Shown here one piece after another: positions 47,571 to 56,562 of a stretch of 64,000 nucleotides of DNA (within the stretch, counting starts at the first letter, position 1; every line of letters starts with the position of its first letter). Under the pieces are notes generated by a model, which saw only the letters and a program-made list of their open reading frames with translations, searched no databases and was not told the origin of the DNA. Origin of the DNA: Lactobacillus kimbladii. GTDB taxonomy: Bacteria > Bacillota > Bacilli > Lactobacillales > Lactobacillaceae. Location of the stretch: contig NZ_KQ034007.1 of the NCBI RefSeq assembly GCF_000970755.1, positions 634,240 to 698,239 on the forward strand, in the 5' to 3' direction. The translations under genes were made by a program, and so were the position numbers.

Positions 47571-48544
47571 GAGAATTTTGGAAAAAATCTTGGTTTATTA
47601 AACTGGTATCTTTGTTAATAGCTGTTTTACTGGTTATTTATATTAACTCTACTCAGGGCGGATTTTTATCTCAAGGACAAGCAGAGAAAACAAAGCAAAC
47701 TGCAAATAAAACCCAAACCATTAAGGTTCCCCTGCAAGTTTCGGTTGATACTGATAAGTATTATGTTGTTGGCTATCCTGAAAAAGTAAGCGTGACACTC
47801 GAGGGTTCAACTGCATTGGTTACTTCAACCGTTAATACCCAAAACTTCAGAGCGTACATCGATTTGACTAATAAAAGTATTGGCAAACATAACGTTAAAA
47901 TTCATGTTAACGGCATTAACAGGCAAATATCCTATTCGCTTAATCCTCGCAGTGTTGAAGTTGATATTCAAAGACGAAAATCTACTACAATGCCTATACA
48001 AATAGAGTATAATAAGAGTGCTGTTGCTCGTGGCTATCAACTGGGTCACTCCAGTGTTTATCCGCAGCAGGTTGAAGTGACCGGAGCTCGTTCTGAAGTA
48101 GATCAAATTGACCAAATAGTAGCCAAAGTAGTTTTACCAAATGGGATTGACCACACATATGAGCGGCAGGTCAATTTAATAGCAGAAGATCATAAGGGCA
48201 GGCAACTAAACGTAGTTATTGATCCCGCAACGGCTAAAGTATCAATTCCCGTTACAACAGCCAAAAAAGCAGTTAAAATAAAGCTTGAGCCTGAGCATGA
48301 GAAAATGAATAAAATATATTCTCTAACTGCTAAAACTAAGTATGTTACTTTATATGGTAGTGAAGATGATTTGGCTAAAGTGAAGCATTTAAAGGTCCCA
48401 GTCGACCTAGGAACTATTACGGCTTCTACTACCAAAACAATTACTTTTAATTTACCTGATGGGGTTGTAAGGTCAAATCCCAGGCAGATTACTGTTGATG
48501 TAAAAGTGGAAAATGCAAACGATTCAAAAAATAAAAATAATTAA
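47567..48544 (+). CDS. cdaR: CdaA regulatory protein CdaR (YbbR)
   Basis: 325 residues. One N-terminal membrane helix (WFIKLVSLLIAVLLVIY) and repeated extracytoplasmic YbbR domains (about four, for example VPLQVSVDTDKYYVVGYPEK and MPIQIEYNKSAVARGY). It modulates CdaA from outside the membrane. ATG overlaps the cdaA stop (ATGA). Followed by glmM after 20 bp. Confidence 0.95.
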   Translation: MREFWKKSWFIKLVSLLIAVLLVIYINSTQGGFLSQGQAEKTKQTANKTQTIKVPLQVSVDTDKYYVVGYPEKVSVTLEGSTALVTSTVNTQNFRAYIDLTNKSIGKHNVKIHVNGINRQISYSLNPRSVEVDIQRRKSTTMPIQIEYNKSAVARGYQLGHSSVYPQQVEVTGARSEVDQIDQIVAKVVLPNGIDHTYERQVNLIAEDHKGRQLNVVIDPATAKVSIPVTTAKKAVKIKLEPEHEKMNKIYSLTAKTKYVTLYGSEDDLAKVKHLKVPVDLGTITASTTKTITFNLPDGVVRSNPRQITVDVKVENANDSKNKNN

Positions 48545-48564
48545 GATAGGAAGGTTGTTTAATA

Positions 48565-49917
48565 ATGTTGAAATATTTTGGCACTGATGGTGTACGTGGA
48601 GTGGCTAATCAAGACTTGTCTCCAGAATTGGCATTTAAACTGGGTCGTGATGGTGGCTACGTTTTAACTAAAAATAAAGCTAAGGAAGAGCAGGCAAAAG
48701 TTCTAGTTTCTCGTGATACCAGGATTTCGGGGCAAATGTTGGAATACGCTTTGATATCCGGACTTCTTTCCGTTGGGATTGAAGTTTTAGAAGTTGGTGT
48801 AATTACTACCCCTGGTTTGTCCTATTTAGTCCGTGCTCAAGGGGCTGATGCCGGTGTTCAAATTTCTGCTTCCCATAATCCTGTAGAAGATAACGGTATT
48901 AAGTTCTTTGGCAGCGATGGCTTGAAATTGTCGGACGAAATGGAGGGCGAAATTGAAAAACTAATTGATGCTCCAGAAGATAATTTGCCTAGACCTTCTG
49001 CTAAAGGATTGGGTTCAGTCACTGACTTTCATGAAGGCGGTGCCAAATATTTACAATTTATTGAAAATACTATTCCCGAAGACCTTGGTGGTATCAAAGT
49101 GGTTATTGACGGTGCCAACGGTGCTGCCAGCAGTTTGATTTCTCGGCTATTTGCTGATTGCGGAGTTGATTTCACTACTATTGCTACTCATCCTGATGGC
49201 TTGAACATTAATGATCACGTTGGCGCTACGCATACCAAAAAACTGCAGGAAGAAGTCGTTAAACAAGGTGCGCAACTTGGTCTCGCTTTTGATGGCGATG
49301 CTGATCGTTGCATTGCTGTTGATGAAAATGGTCACGAAGTTGATGGCGACCACATCATGTATATTCTCGGCAGCTATATGGAAGATGGCGGTCGACTGAA
49401 AAAAGATACCATTGTCACTACTGTAATGAGTAATCTCGGCTTTACTAAGGCATTACAAAGGCGCGGGATTAAAAATGTTCGTACTCAAGTTGGCGACAGA
49501 TATGTTTCAGAAGAAATGCGAGCAAACGGTTATAATTTAGGCGGAGAGCAGTCAGGTCATGTTATCATGAGTGACTATCATAATACCGGTGATGGTATGT
49601 TGACTGGCTTGCATCTAATGCTAGTAATGAAAAGAACTGGAAAAAGTTTGACAGAATTATTGACTGACTTTAAGGAATATCCCCAATGCTTGGTTAATGT
49701 TCCGGTTAAAGATAAAAAATCCTGGAAAGAGCACCAACCTATTTTAGACGTCATTAAAGAAGTTGAAAATGAAATGGGTGATGAGGGACGAGTATTAGTG
49801 CGGCCTTCCGGAACACAGTCGCTTCTGCGGGTAATGGCTGAAGGACCTACTCAAGAGGAAACTGACGCTTACGTTAAGAGAATAACCGATGTAGTGGAAG
49901 CAGAAATGGGAGTATAA
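48565..49917 (+). CDS. glmM: Phosphoglucosamine mutase
   Basis: 450 residues. Converts glucosamine-6-phosphate to glucosamine-1-phosphate for UDP-GlcNAc. Active-site serine in [16 protein letters not shown] (about 98-113), metal loop DGDADRC, GGEQSGH and phosphate-binding RPSGTQ occur in order. CdaA and GlmM interact in other Firmicutes, linking c-di-AMP to wall synthesis. AGGAAGG precedes ATG 48565. Confidence 0.97.
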   Translation: MLKYFGTDGVRGVANQDLSPELAFKLGRDGGYVLTKNKAKEEQAKVLVSRDTRISGQMLEYALISGLLSVGIEVLEVGVITTPGLSYLVRAQGADAGVQISASHNPVEDNGIKFFGSDGLKLSDEMEGEIEKLIDAPEDNLPRPSAKGLGSVTDFHEGGAKYLQFIENTIPEDLGGIKVVIDGANGAASSLISRLFADCGVDFTTIATHPDGLNINDHVGATHTKKLQEEVVKQGAQLGLAFDGDADRCIAVDENGHEVDGDHIMYILGSYMEDGGRLKKDTIVTTVMSNLGFTKALQRRGIKNVRTQVGDRYVSEEMRANGYNLGGEQSGHVIMSDYHNTGDGMLTGLHLMLVMKRTGKSLTELLTDFKEYPQCLVNVPVKDKKSWKEHQPILDVIKEVENEMGDEGRVLVRPSGTQSLLRVMAEGPTQEETDAYVKRITDVVEAEMGV

Positions 49918-49965
49918 ATAAATTAGCCCCACTTGTGCATTTGAGTTAAAAAGCAGTTAAACCAG

Positions 49966-49998
49966 AATAAGACCCTCAAAATTGAGGGTCTTATTTTA
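49966..49998 (+). terminator. Bidirectional terminator after glmM
   Basis: AATAAGACCCTCA / TGAGGGTCTTATT nearly perfect stem with a 4-nt loop; T-rich on both strands, so it ends glmM and the opposing small gene. Confidence 0.9.
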
Positions 49999-50296
49999 TT
50001 CTTTAACATTTTTTTCTATGCCAGCTGGTGTGACATCAGCTGCTGTATTCACTGGCTTTAAATTTTGCCAACTTATCTTACTAAAGCAGCCCATGCGTTT
50101 TAAGATAAGAATATTTTTTCTTACCCTTTTTGTTATAAACACGAGTCTTATGATTCAAGGTTAGCTTGCCTTGCTCAGAATTTACATTTGACGTAGTAGT
50201 TTGAGCTTGATCAATATTAGTTGTAGTAACTGCTAATGATGTTGTTGTCAATATTCCAGCTAATAAGCTAATAAACAATTTTTTGTTAATTTTCAT
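49996..50296 (-). pseudogene. Small secreted SLAP-like protein, frameshifted
   Basis: Minus-strand reading begins with a signal peptide (KINKKLFISLLAGILTTTSLAV) and a SLAP-like start (LNHKTRVYNKKGKKK), but ends at TAG 50083-50081 after 71 residues. A shift into the neighbouring frame somewhere in 50090-50125 continues to TAA 49998-49996 with GCFSKISWQNLKPVNTAADV, which resembles the second half of a SLAP unit. Restored length is about 99 residues. AAAGGAGT lies before the ATG and a good promoter is present, so the break may be recent, or a sequencing artefact. Confidence 0.65.
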
Positions 50297-50319
50297 TGTA
50301 ATTACTCCTTTATCCTTAA

Positions 50320-50348
50320 ATTCTAATAGCTATCTGGTTAATTGTCTA
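50320..50348 (-). promoter_or_regulatory. Promoter of the frameshifted small secreted gene
   Basis: Minus strand TAGACA (50348-50343), 17-bp spacer, TAGAAT (50325-50320). Confidence 0.6.
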
Positions 50349-50552
50349 TTAAGGGCTACAATTTTACCTAAAACAAAAAGGCAGCAAGAAACCCGCTTTC
50401 TTTTGCATATTGAATAATACTTGAATATCATTTTTGTTTATTATCTGATGGTTTATGCTTATACGAAGGTATAACTGTCCTCAATTAAGATCTTCATCAA
50501 TTATTTTTGCCTGCTTTTTGTGTTAGTAACAGTAGTTTCACATTATAGTATA
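50349..50552 (+). other. Intergenic region before glmS, nothing assigned
   Basis: About 200 bp between divergent promoters with no open frame or recognised RNA. In particular no glmS ribozyme was seen. Confidence 0.5.
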
Positions 50553-50602
50553 GACCAATTGCAAAATTAAGGCTTGACCAATTAGTTAAAAAAGGCTAAT
50601 AT
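50553..50602 (+). promoter_or_regulatory. Promoter of glmS with GACCAATT direct repeats
   Basis: TTGACC (50574-50579), 17-bp spacer, TAATAT (50597-50602). GACCAATT occurs at 50553-50560 and again at 50576-50583 overlapping the -35, a possible operator of unknown regulator. The leader to glmS would be only ~60 nt. Confidence 0.7.
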
Positions 50603-50671
50603 GCCATACGTAAGTTGAAATAATTAATTAGCCCAAATCAAAAATATTTTACTAGACCAAAGGAGAAATAT

Positions 50672-52483
50672 ATGTGTGGCATTGTTGGCATTGTAGGGAA
50701 ATCTGCTAGAGAAATTGTTTTAAATGGATTGTCAAAGCTTGAATATCGCGGATATGATTCTGCGGGAATTTACCTCAATGATTTGGCAGGAAAAGAATAT
50801 TTAACTAAAACTGCTGGTCGTATCGAGGACTTGAAGAACAAAATGACCCCAGAAGAGCAAGGCATGGTTGGAATTGGTCATACCCGTTGGGCAACACATG
50901 GTAAGCCCACTGAAGCTAACGCTCATCCCCAATTTGATGAAACTGAACGTTTTTATTTAGTTCATAATGGTGTAATTGAAAATTACCAGGACATCAAAAA
51001 GCAATATCTCAAAGATGTTTCCTTTAAATCTGACACAGACACTGAAGTAATTGTTCAATTAATTAGCAAATTTGCTCGTGAAAAAAATGAAGATGCCTTT
51101 ACGGCTCTAAAGCAGGCCCTACAATTGATTAAGGGATCATATGCCCTTTTATTAATAGATAATCAAAATCCAGATCATATTTTTATAGCTAAAAATAAAT
51201 CTCCTTTGATGTTGGGACTTGGTAATGGCTTTAATGTGATCGCATCTGACGCCTTATCGGTATTGGATCAAACCAAAACTTTCGTTGATTTACAAGATGG
51301 TGAAGTCGGAGACATTACTCAAAACGGGTATCAGCTTGAAACCCTTGCTGGTCAAAAAGTTGAACATCAACCATATGAGTTAAATATTGACGAAAATGCC
51401 GCTTCTAAAGGCACCTATGAATTTTACATGCTTAAAGAAATATGTGAGCAGCCAAGTGTTTTACGGCACTTAGATCAATATTATCTTGATCAAAATGGTG
51501 ACCCTAAAGTAGATGCTAAAATTATTAATGCTTTATCAAAGGCAGACAGATTATATATCTTTGCTGCTGGTACAAGTTATCATGCGGGTTTAATTGGTAA
51601 ACAACTTTTTGAACATTTAACTAAAATTCCAACTGAAGTAGGTTTTGCTTCAGAAGCGGGCTATCATTTTCCCATGATGTCCAAGCACCCATTCTTTATT
51701 TTCTTGTCGCAATCAGGTGAAACGGCTGATTCACGTGTTGTCTTGCAACAGGCGATCAAGCGGGGCATTCCCAGTCTAACTTTGACGAATGTGCCTAATT
51801 CAACTCTGGCGCGCGAAGCTAATTATGCTATGTCACTTGAAGCAGGTCCTGAAATTGCCGTAGCCTCAACTAAAGCTTATACTGCACAGGTTGCTGTTCA
51901 AGCGATAGTTGCCAAGGCATTAGGAGAAAAAATAGGTATTAAAGACGCAGCAGATTTTGAGTTAAAAAAGAATTTTGCTTTAGCTGCGGAAGGAATAGAA
52001 CAAGTTATTTCCAGCCAGGAGAAAATTGAACGGCTCGCTCAAAAGAATATTATACCAAGTCGTAATGCCTTTTATATTGGTAGGGGGATTGATTATCCAG
52101 TAGCTTTAGAGGCTGCCCTTAAACTGAAAGAGGTTTCTTATATTCAAACTGAAGGTTTTGCAGCAGCCGAACTGAAACATGGGACAATTTCATTAATTGA
52201 AAAAGGTACACCTGTGATTGCTTTGATTAATGACTCTGTCACCTCTGATCTGATGCGGGGCAATATTCAGGAAGTAATCGCACGCGGAGCAACTGTAATT
52301 ACAATTGCGCGTAAATCATTAGCAAAACCAGCCGATGATATTGTTTTACCTGAAGTTAATTATTATCTTTCGCCACTTGTTAGTGTGGTTGCAGCTCAAT
52401 TATTTGCATATTATGCAGCAAAAGATAAAGGATTGGATGTGGACAAACCACGTAATTTAGCTAAAAGCGTAACGGTAGAATAG
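50672..52483 (+). CDS. glmS: Glutamine-fructose-6-phosphate aminotransferase
   Basis: 603 residues. Makes glucosamine-6-phosphate from fructose-6-phosphate and glutamine. Starts CGIVGIVG, with Cys2 as the glutaminase nucleophile, then HTRWATHG, and two SIS isomerase domains with AAGTSYHAG, SQSGETADS, STKAYTAQ and a C-terminal KPRNLAKSVTVE. AAAGGAG precedes ATG 50672. With glmM and YvcK it forms the amino-sugar supply for the wall. Confidence 0.98.
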   Translation: MCGIVGIVGKSAREIVLNGLSKLEYRGYDSAGIYLNDLAGKEYLTKTAGRIEDLKNKMTPEEQGMVGIGHTRWATHGKPTEANAHPQFDETERFYLVHNGVIENYQDIKKQYLKDVSFKSDTDTEVIVQLISKFAREKNEDAFTALKQALQLIKGSYALLLIDNQNPDHIFIAKNKSPLMLGLGNGFNVIASDALSVLDQTKTFVDLQDGEVGDITQNGYQLETLAGQKVEHQPYELNIDENAASKGTYEFYMLKEICEQPSVLRHLDQYYLDQNGDPKVDAKIINALSKADRLYIFAAGTSYHAGLIGKQLFEHLTKIPTEVGFASEAGYHFPMMSKHPFFIFLSQSGETADSRVVLQQAIKRGIPSLTLTNVPNSTLAREANYAMSLEAGPEIAVASTKAYTAQVAVQAIVAKALGEKIGIKDAADFELKKNFALAAEGIEQVISSQEKIERLAQKNIIPSRNAFYIGRGIDYPVALEAALKLKEVSYIQTEGFAAAELKHGTISLIEKGTPVIALINDSVTSDLMRGNIQEVIARGATVITIARKSLAKPADDIVLPEVNYYLSPLVSVVAAQLFAYYAAKDKGLDVDKPRNLAKSVTVE

Positions 52484-52576
52484 GTAGAATAATATTTTGG
52501 CTTTTTTTGGAAAAGATATTTGCAGAAAAGAAGGGTTAAAAAAATAAATCATATTATTGATTAATCCTTGATAGAT

Positions 52577-52657
52577 AAAAGAGTAGGCAAACCACTAAAA
52601 ATGATATGACCCTAGAATTTAGAAGTTATATCAAACTGAAGGCTTGTCTACTTTTTT
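52577..52657 (+). terminator. Long structured hairpin downstream of glmS
   Basis: Outer stem AAAAGAGTAGGCAAACC / GGCTTGTCTACTTTTTT (52577-52593, 52641-52657) with one mismatch, inner stem TGATATGA / TTATATCA, and a small apical stem. It ends in a T run, so it can terminate transcription, but it is larger than usual and could be a small RNA or relic element. Confidence 0.7.
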
Positions 52658-52738
52658 AGTATGGATAATGACCTACTTTTTTCCCAGACTCTTTTGTATA
52701 ATAAAGAAAATAGTGAAAATGTGTAGGAGGATATTATT

Positions 52739-53554
52739 TTGGCAATAAAGTTGATTGCGGTTGACCTAGATGGCACTTTGCTGACAACTACAAAGCAGAT
52801 TTTACCTGAAACTGAAAGAGTTCTTAAACAAGCAGATAGTCAGGGTATAAAAGTGGTTCTGGCTACAGGTCGACCATTGTCTGGTACAATTGAATTTAAT
52901 AAACAGTTAGGTTTGCAGGGTAAAAGGCAATATGACATTGTTTTCAATGGTGCTGTGATCCAAGACTTGGCGGGCAATATATTAATGAATGAAGAAATGA
53001 ACTATCGCGATTTTACTAACATGAGGAAATTACAAAGATTAGCTCAGGTTAACCTTCATTTTGAAACCCCAGAATGCTATTGGACATGTGATCGTGATAT
53101 AGGAGTTAACCTGGCAAGGAATGCAACTTTTACAAATAATGTGCTTAAAGTGCGTAAAGCTGAAGAAATAACACAAGACTTTGCTTTTAATAAAGTAGGT
53201 TTAAGCGTTCTTGATGATGAGCGAGAAGTTGATAAATTATGGAATAATATTCCCCAATGGGCTTTTGCAAAATATGATATTGTTCGCAGTTTTTCCTCAA
53301 TTGTTGAAATCAACATTAAAGATGCTTCCAAGGGAAATGCTGTTTTACAATTAGCTGAAAGATTGAAAATTAAGCCAAGTCAAGTTATGGTGTTTGGCGA
53401 TCAGGGCAATGATGTTTCCATGTTTACGAATCCTGACTTTATGAAAATTGCCATGGGTAACGCAATCGAAGAGATAAAAGATTATGCCGATTATGTGACA
53501 GAAGATAATGATCATGATGGAATTGCCAAAGCAATAAAAAAGTTTGTTCTGTAG
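52739..53554 (+). CDS. Cof-type HAD-IIB phosphatase
   Basis: 271 residues. DLDGTLLTTT (motif I), TGRPLSG (motif II) and GDQGNDVSMF (motif IV) with a IIB cap, as in the HAD gene at 41883. TTG start at 52739 behind AGGAGG; TATAAT at 52697-52702 is a candidate -10. Substrate unknown. It precedes the BlaI/CopY-type regulator by 24 bp and may be co-transcribed with it. Confidence 0.92.
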   Translation: MAIKLIAVDLDGTLLTTTKQILPETERVLKQADSQGIKVVLATGRPLSGTIEFNKQLGLQGKRQYDIVFNGAVIQDLAGNILMNEEMNYRDFTNMRKLQRLAQVNLHFETPECYWTCDRDIGVNLARNATFTNNVLKVRKAEEITQDFAFNKVGLSVLDDEREVDKLWNNIPQWAFAKYDIVRSFSSIVEINIKDASKGNAVLQLAERLKIKPSQVMVFGDQGNDVSMFTNPDFMKIAMGNAIEEIKDYADYVTEDNDHDGIAKAIKKFVL

Positions 53555-53578
53555 TAAAATAAAGTTGAGTTGATTATT

Positions 53579-54016
53579 ATGGTAGAAAAAAATAGAGAAC
53601 ATAATATTTCCGAAGCTGAGTGGGAAGTTATGAGAATAGTGTGGACTTTAGGAGAAATTCACACTGGTGAAGTGATTCAGCAGCTACAGGCAAAAAAGAA
53701 CTGGTCTGAATCTACTATCAAAACTTTGATGGGACGTTTGGTCAAAAAGGGTTTGTTAAAAACCCGTAAAGATGGTCGCCGTTTCGTTTATTCTGCTACT
53801 GTTACTCAGATCGAAATGATGATTCAGGTCACAAAAGAAATGATGAGTCATATGTGTGATATGCATAAAGGTCAGGTAATGATAGCTATTTTGAAAGATA
53901 TGCCTCTTGCTCAGGGTGACATCGCTAAGATAGAAAAAGAACTTGCTTATAAAAAAGAAAGTGCTCCTGAAATGGTTAATTGTAACTGTTTAGCTTCGGG
54001 TCAACATGACTGTTAG
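53579..54016 (+). CDS. BlaI/MecI/CopY-family transcriptional repressor
   Basis: 145 residues from ATG 53579. N-terminal winged helix (ISEAEWEVMRIVWTLGE, WSESTIKTLMGRLVKKGLL) and a C-terminal CNCLASGQHDC tail, similar to the CxC-x4-CxC copper/zinc hook of CopY but with wider spacing and a His. No copper ATPase or beta-lactamase gene is adjacent and no TACAnnTGTA cop box was seen, so the regulated gene could be the membrane protein downstream. The ribosome binding site is weak; a TTG at 53570 is an alternative. Confidence 0.85.
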   Translation: MVEKNREHNISEAEWEVMRIVWTLGEIHTGEVIQQLQAKKNWSESTIKTLMGRLVKKGLLKTRKDGRRFVYSATVTQIEMMIQVTKEMMSHMCDMHKGQVMIAILKDMPLAQGDIAKIEKELAYKKESAPEMVNCNCLASGQHDC

Positions 54017-54052
54017 ATTAAATAGTTAATATTAATGTGGGAGGTTAATTTA

Positions 54053-54766
54053 ATGAAAAAATTTGCTAGTATTTTATTCCGAGTGATTTTTACTGCAGCG
54101 GTTTGTATTTCTGGCTTTCTGCTACTTGAGTCACCAATAACTATTAATGTGCAAAATGTTCGTGGTATGGCACAGAAAGTAATTAAAAAAAGCGTAAATG
54201 ATACTGGTGATTCAAGGCTAAAAGGTACCTTGAAACTGGCTAAAGATTTCGGTGTTGAGGATAAAATTTTAGAGCAATTACCTAAAAAGTATCATAATGA
54301 TATGTCTTATGTCAGCTTATATAATCTCGGTGTTACTTATCAAGAAAATGGAGAAGTGTCTGCTAAGAATTTGTCTTTTCCTGAAAATAATGAAGTACAA
54401 AAAGCTGTAAGCAACCTTCTGCTAAATAAAATTAACAATGGTTTAGACGAAAACAAGGATAAAGTTAACCAAAGTATTAGTATTTTTCATTATTGCCTTT
54501 TTGCAACAATATTAGTTTTTATTTTAGCTGCATTATTGATGTTATTCGGTAAATATTGGGCTTCAATTATTTTATTAATTGCAGCTATCGGATCATTTGG
54601 AGCATTACAGTTTTTAGCAAATCAATTAGTTCAATGGCTGGAAAGCAATGTTGTTAGCGGGATTTCATTAACTACCTCCCCGATTCTGTGGGCTGGTTTA
54701 GCCTTGGGAATAATTGCTGCAATTATTTGGCCTTTAATTTTAAAATTAACTAAAAAGCGGCAGTAA
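54053..54766 (+). CDS. Membrane protein of unknown function next to a CopY-like regulator
   Basis: 237 residues from ATG 54053 behind GGGAGGT. One N-terminal membrane segment (LFRVIFTAAVCISGFLLL), an extracytoplasmic region of ~110 residues, then three C-terminal hydrophobic segments (from IFHYCLFATILVFILAALLML to ILWAGLALGIIAAIIWPLIL). No family was recognised. Its position 36 bp after the regulator suggests it is the regulated partner. A terminator follows. Confidence 0.7.
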   Translation: MKKFASILFRVIFTAAVCISGFLLLESPITINVQNVRGMAQKVIKKSVNDTGDSRLKGTLKLAKDFGVEDKILEQLPKKYHNDMSYVSLYNLGVTYQENGEVSAKNLSFPENNEVQKAVSNLLLNKINNGLDENKDKVNQSISIFHYCLFATILVFILAALLMLFGKYWASIILLIAAIGSFGALQFLANQLVQWLESNVVSGISLTTSPILWAGLALGIIAAIIWPLILKLTKKRQ

Positions 54767-54787
54767 ATAATTTATAATTTAACTAAA

Positions 54788-54826
54788 GTATTAGCCGAAG
54801 ATAGAGCGGCTAATGCTTTTTTGTTT
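54788..54826 (+). terminator. Terminator after the membrane protein gene
   Basis: GTATTAGCCG / CGGCTAATGC stem with one G-U pair, 9-nt loop, T run. Confidence 0.88.
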
Positions 54827-54907
54827 TTTAAATCCACTATTTATATTTAGAGAATTTATGCTAAAATTAACTATGACAGTTTTAATATAGGAATAAAAGG
54901 ACAATTT

Positions 54908-56431
54908 ATGTATTACTTTTTAGATAATAGATTAGATGCGAATAGTTCGGGAATAGAGCATGCAGAAGTCAAAAGATTAATGCTCTTTAAACGCAATCAC
55001 GTTAAGGCAAAAATAGTGACATCAGCATATAACCGGTTTGCTCACCGTAATTTACCTTTGTATGGCATGACCGATGATGATTATGTTAATAAGTTCGACT
55101 TTTTTGCCGGCACAGTAAAGTTTACTAATCGTATTGTAACTATAAAAGATTTGCCGATTCCTAGTGACAATAAGGTGAAACAAATTGACAATGGTTATGA
55201 AGTCTATGAGGGTCAACGTAAAACAATGACTATTATTATGTTACCTAATGGTAGCATTGATACAATTAAATATTTTAATGCTGATGTCCACTGTATTAAA
55301 CAGGATTTTTACGATACACGTGGATTTAAGAGTATGACCCAAATTTATGATACAGTTGATGGTCATTTGATTTATGAATTGTTCTTTCGTCCGAACAATA
55401 CCATTTACTATGAAATCTCATATGAAAGAAAACCAAATGTCTATCCAGCTACTAACATTCAAATGACCGATATTCATGGCATTGTCCACTCACTAATGAA
55501 TAATGGTCAGGCCTTTACCATTATGCTTGATGAATTGAATCAGCAAGATGGGGATGAAAGATCAACATTTATTTCGGACCGTTCCAATATTACCAATGTA
55601 CCAATGATTAATATGAAGACGCCTGCCAGAAAAATTGAGCATTTTCACAGTATTCATTTTAGAGATTACTGGGATCCTACTTCACCTCTTACTTACAACT
55701 CAATTTCTAATAATGAGCTACTTAGTAAGACCGATTTAGTAATTACTCCTACAAAACAGCAAGCAGATGATATGCGGAGCAGGTTGAGGACACAAGTACC
55801 AATCGTTGCTATTCCTGTTGGAATAGTGCCAGATGAGCAACTACATGCTGAACATATTCCGATGAGTGAGCGCACTAAAGGTAAAATAATAGTAGTAGCT
55901 AGACTGTTTTATGAAAAACGGATTGATGATGCCATCAAAGCTTTTAATCAGGCTTATCAAAATAATGATTCGCTAACCTTAGATATTTATGGTTATGGTA
56001 ATGGTGCTAATAATTTCAAGGAAGAAAAAAAGTTAAAAAAATTAGTGCAGGATCTGGGCTTGGAAGATGTAGTACATTTTATGGGTTATGCGAAAGACAT
56101 GAATCATATATATGATGATGCGCAGCTTGCTGTTGCTACATCCAGGTATGAGGGTTTCAATCTTTCTGTACTTGAAGCTCAATCTCACGGCGTTCCAGTA
56201 GCTTCATATAATATTAATTATGGAGTAGAGGACTTAATCGCTGATGGTCAGAGTGGCTTTATTGTACCAAGTGGTCATATAGATGATTTAGCTGCCAAAA
56301 TTACTGAGTTTTTTGCTAGTCCAAAATTACGCAGGAAAATGAACGATGGTGCATATGAAAATGCTAAACGCTTTTCAAGTGAAAATGTCTGGCGTTATTG
56401 GCAAAAATATGTGATTGATACTGATAAATAA
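54908..56431 (+). CDS. GT4 glycosyltransferase, TagE-like (poly-glycerolphosphate glucosylation)
   Basis: 507 residues. The C-terminal half has the GT4 pattern GKIIVVARLFYEKRIDDAI, LDIYGYGNG, VHFMGYAKDM and the donor-binding ATSRYEGFNLSVLEAQSHG. The N-terminal half (FLDNRLDANSSGIEHAEVKR..., SISNNELLSKTDLVI) fits TagE-type poly(glycerol-phosphate) alpha-glucosyltransferases; Gtf-type glycosyltransferases of the accessory Sec system are related alternatives. Single gene flanked by terminators. Probably decorates teichoic acid or a surface protein. Confidence 0.82.
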   Translation: MYYFLDNRLDANSSGIEHAEVKRLMLFKRNHVKAKIVTSAYNRFAHRNLPLYGMTDDDYVNKFDFFAGTVKFTNRIVTIKDLPIPSDNKVKQIDNGYEVYEGQRKTMTIIMLPNGSIDTIKYFNADVHCIKQDFYDTRGFKSMTQIYDTVDGHLIYELFFRPNNTIYYEISYERKPNVYPATNIQMTDIHGIVHSLMNNGQAFTIMLDELNQQDGDERSTFISDRSNITNVPMINMKTPARKIEHFHSIHFRDYWDPTSPLTYNSISNNELLSKTDLVITPTKQQADDMRSRLRTQVPIVAIPVGIVPDEQLHAEHIPMSERTKGKIIVVARLFYEKRIDDAIKAFNQAYQNNDSLTLDIYGYGNGANNFKEEKKLKKLVQDLGLEDVVHFMGYAKDMNHIYDDAQLAVATSRYEGFNLSVLEAQSHGVPVASYNINYGVEDLIADGQSGFIVPSGHIDDLAAKITEFFASPKLRRKMNDGAYENAKRFSSENVWRYWQKYVIDTDK

Positions 56432-56446
56432 ATATTTAATTATAAG

Positions 56447-56475
56447 AAAAACATCTGAGTCTCAGGTGTTTTTCT
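56447..56475 (+). terminator. Terminator of the glycosyltransferase gene
   Basis: AAAAACATCTGA / TCAGGTGTTTTT stem (one G-U), GTC loop, T run. Confidence 0.9.
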
Positions 56476-56488
56476 TTGCTCTATTTTA

Positions 56489-56543
56489 TTGCATTTCAAA
56501 AAAATGTGAGTTACTATGGTTAATTAGTTAGCTTGCTAACTAA
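56489..56543 (+). promoter_or_regulatory. Promoter and MarR-type operator of the MFS-MarR operon
   Basis: TTGCAT (56489-56494), 17-bp spacer, TACTAT (56512-56517). A perfect 20-bp palindrome TTAGTTAGC-TT-GCTAACTAA at 56524-56543 covers the expected transcription start, the usual place for a MarR repressor. Confidence 0.75.
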
Positions 56544-56562
56544 ATATTCAGGAGGAATTTGA

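Noticed and set aside
50349-50671. glmS ribozyme upstream of glmS
   Set aside because: No long conserved leader, and the predicted start site leaves about 60 nt; no ribozyme core was recognised by eye.
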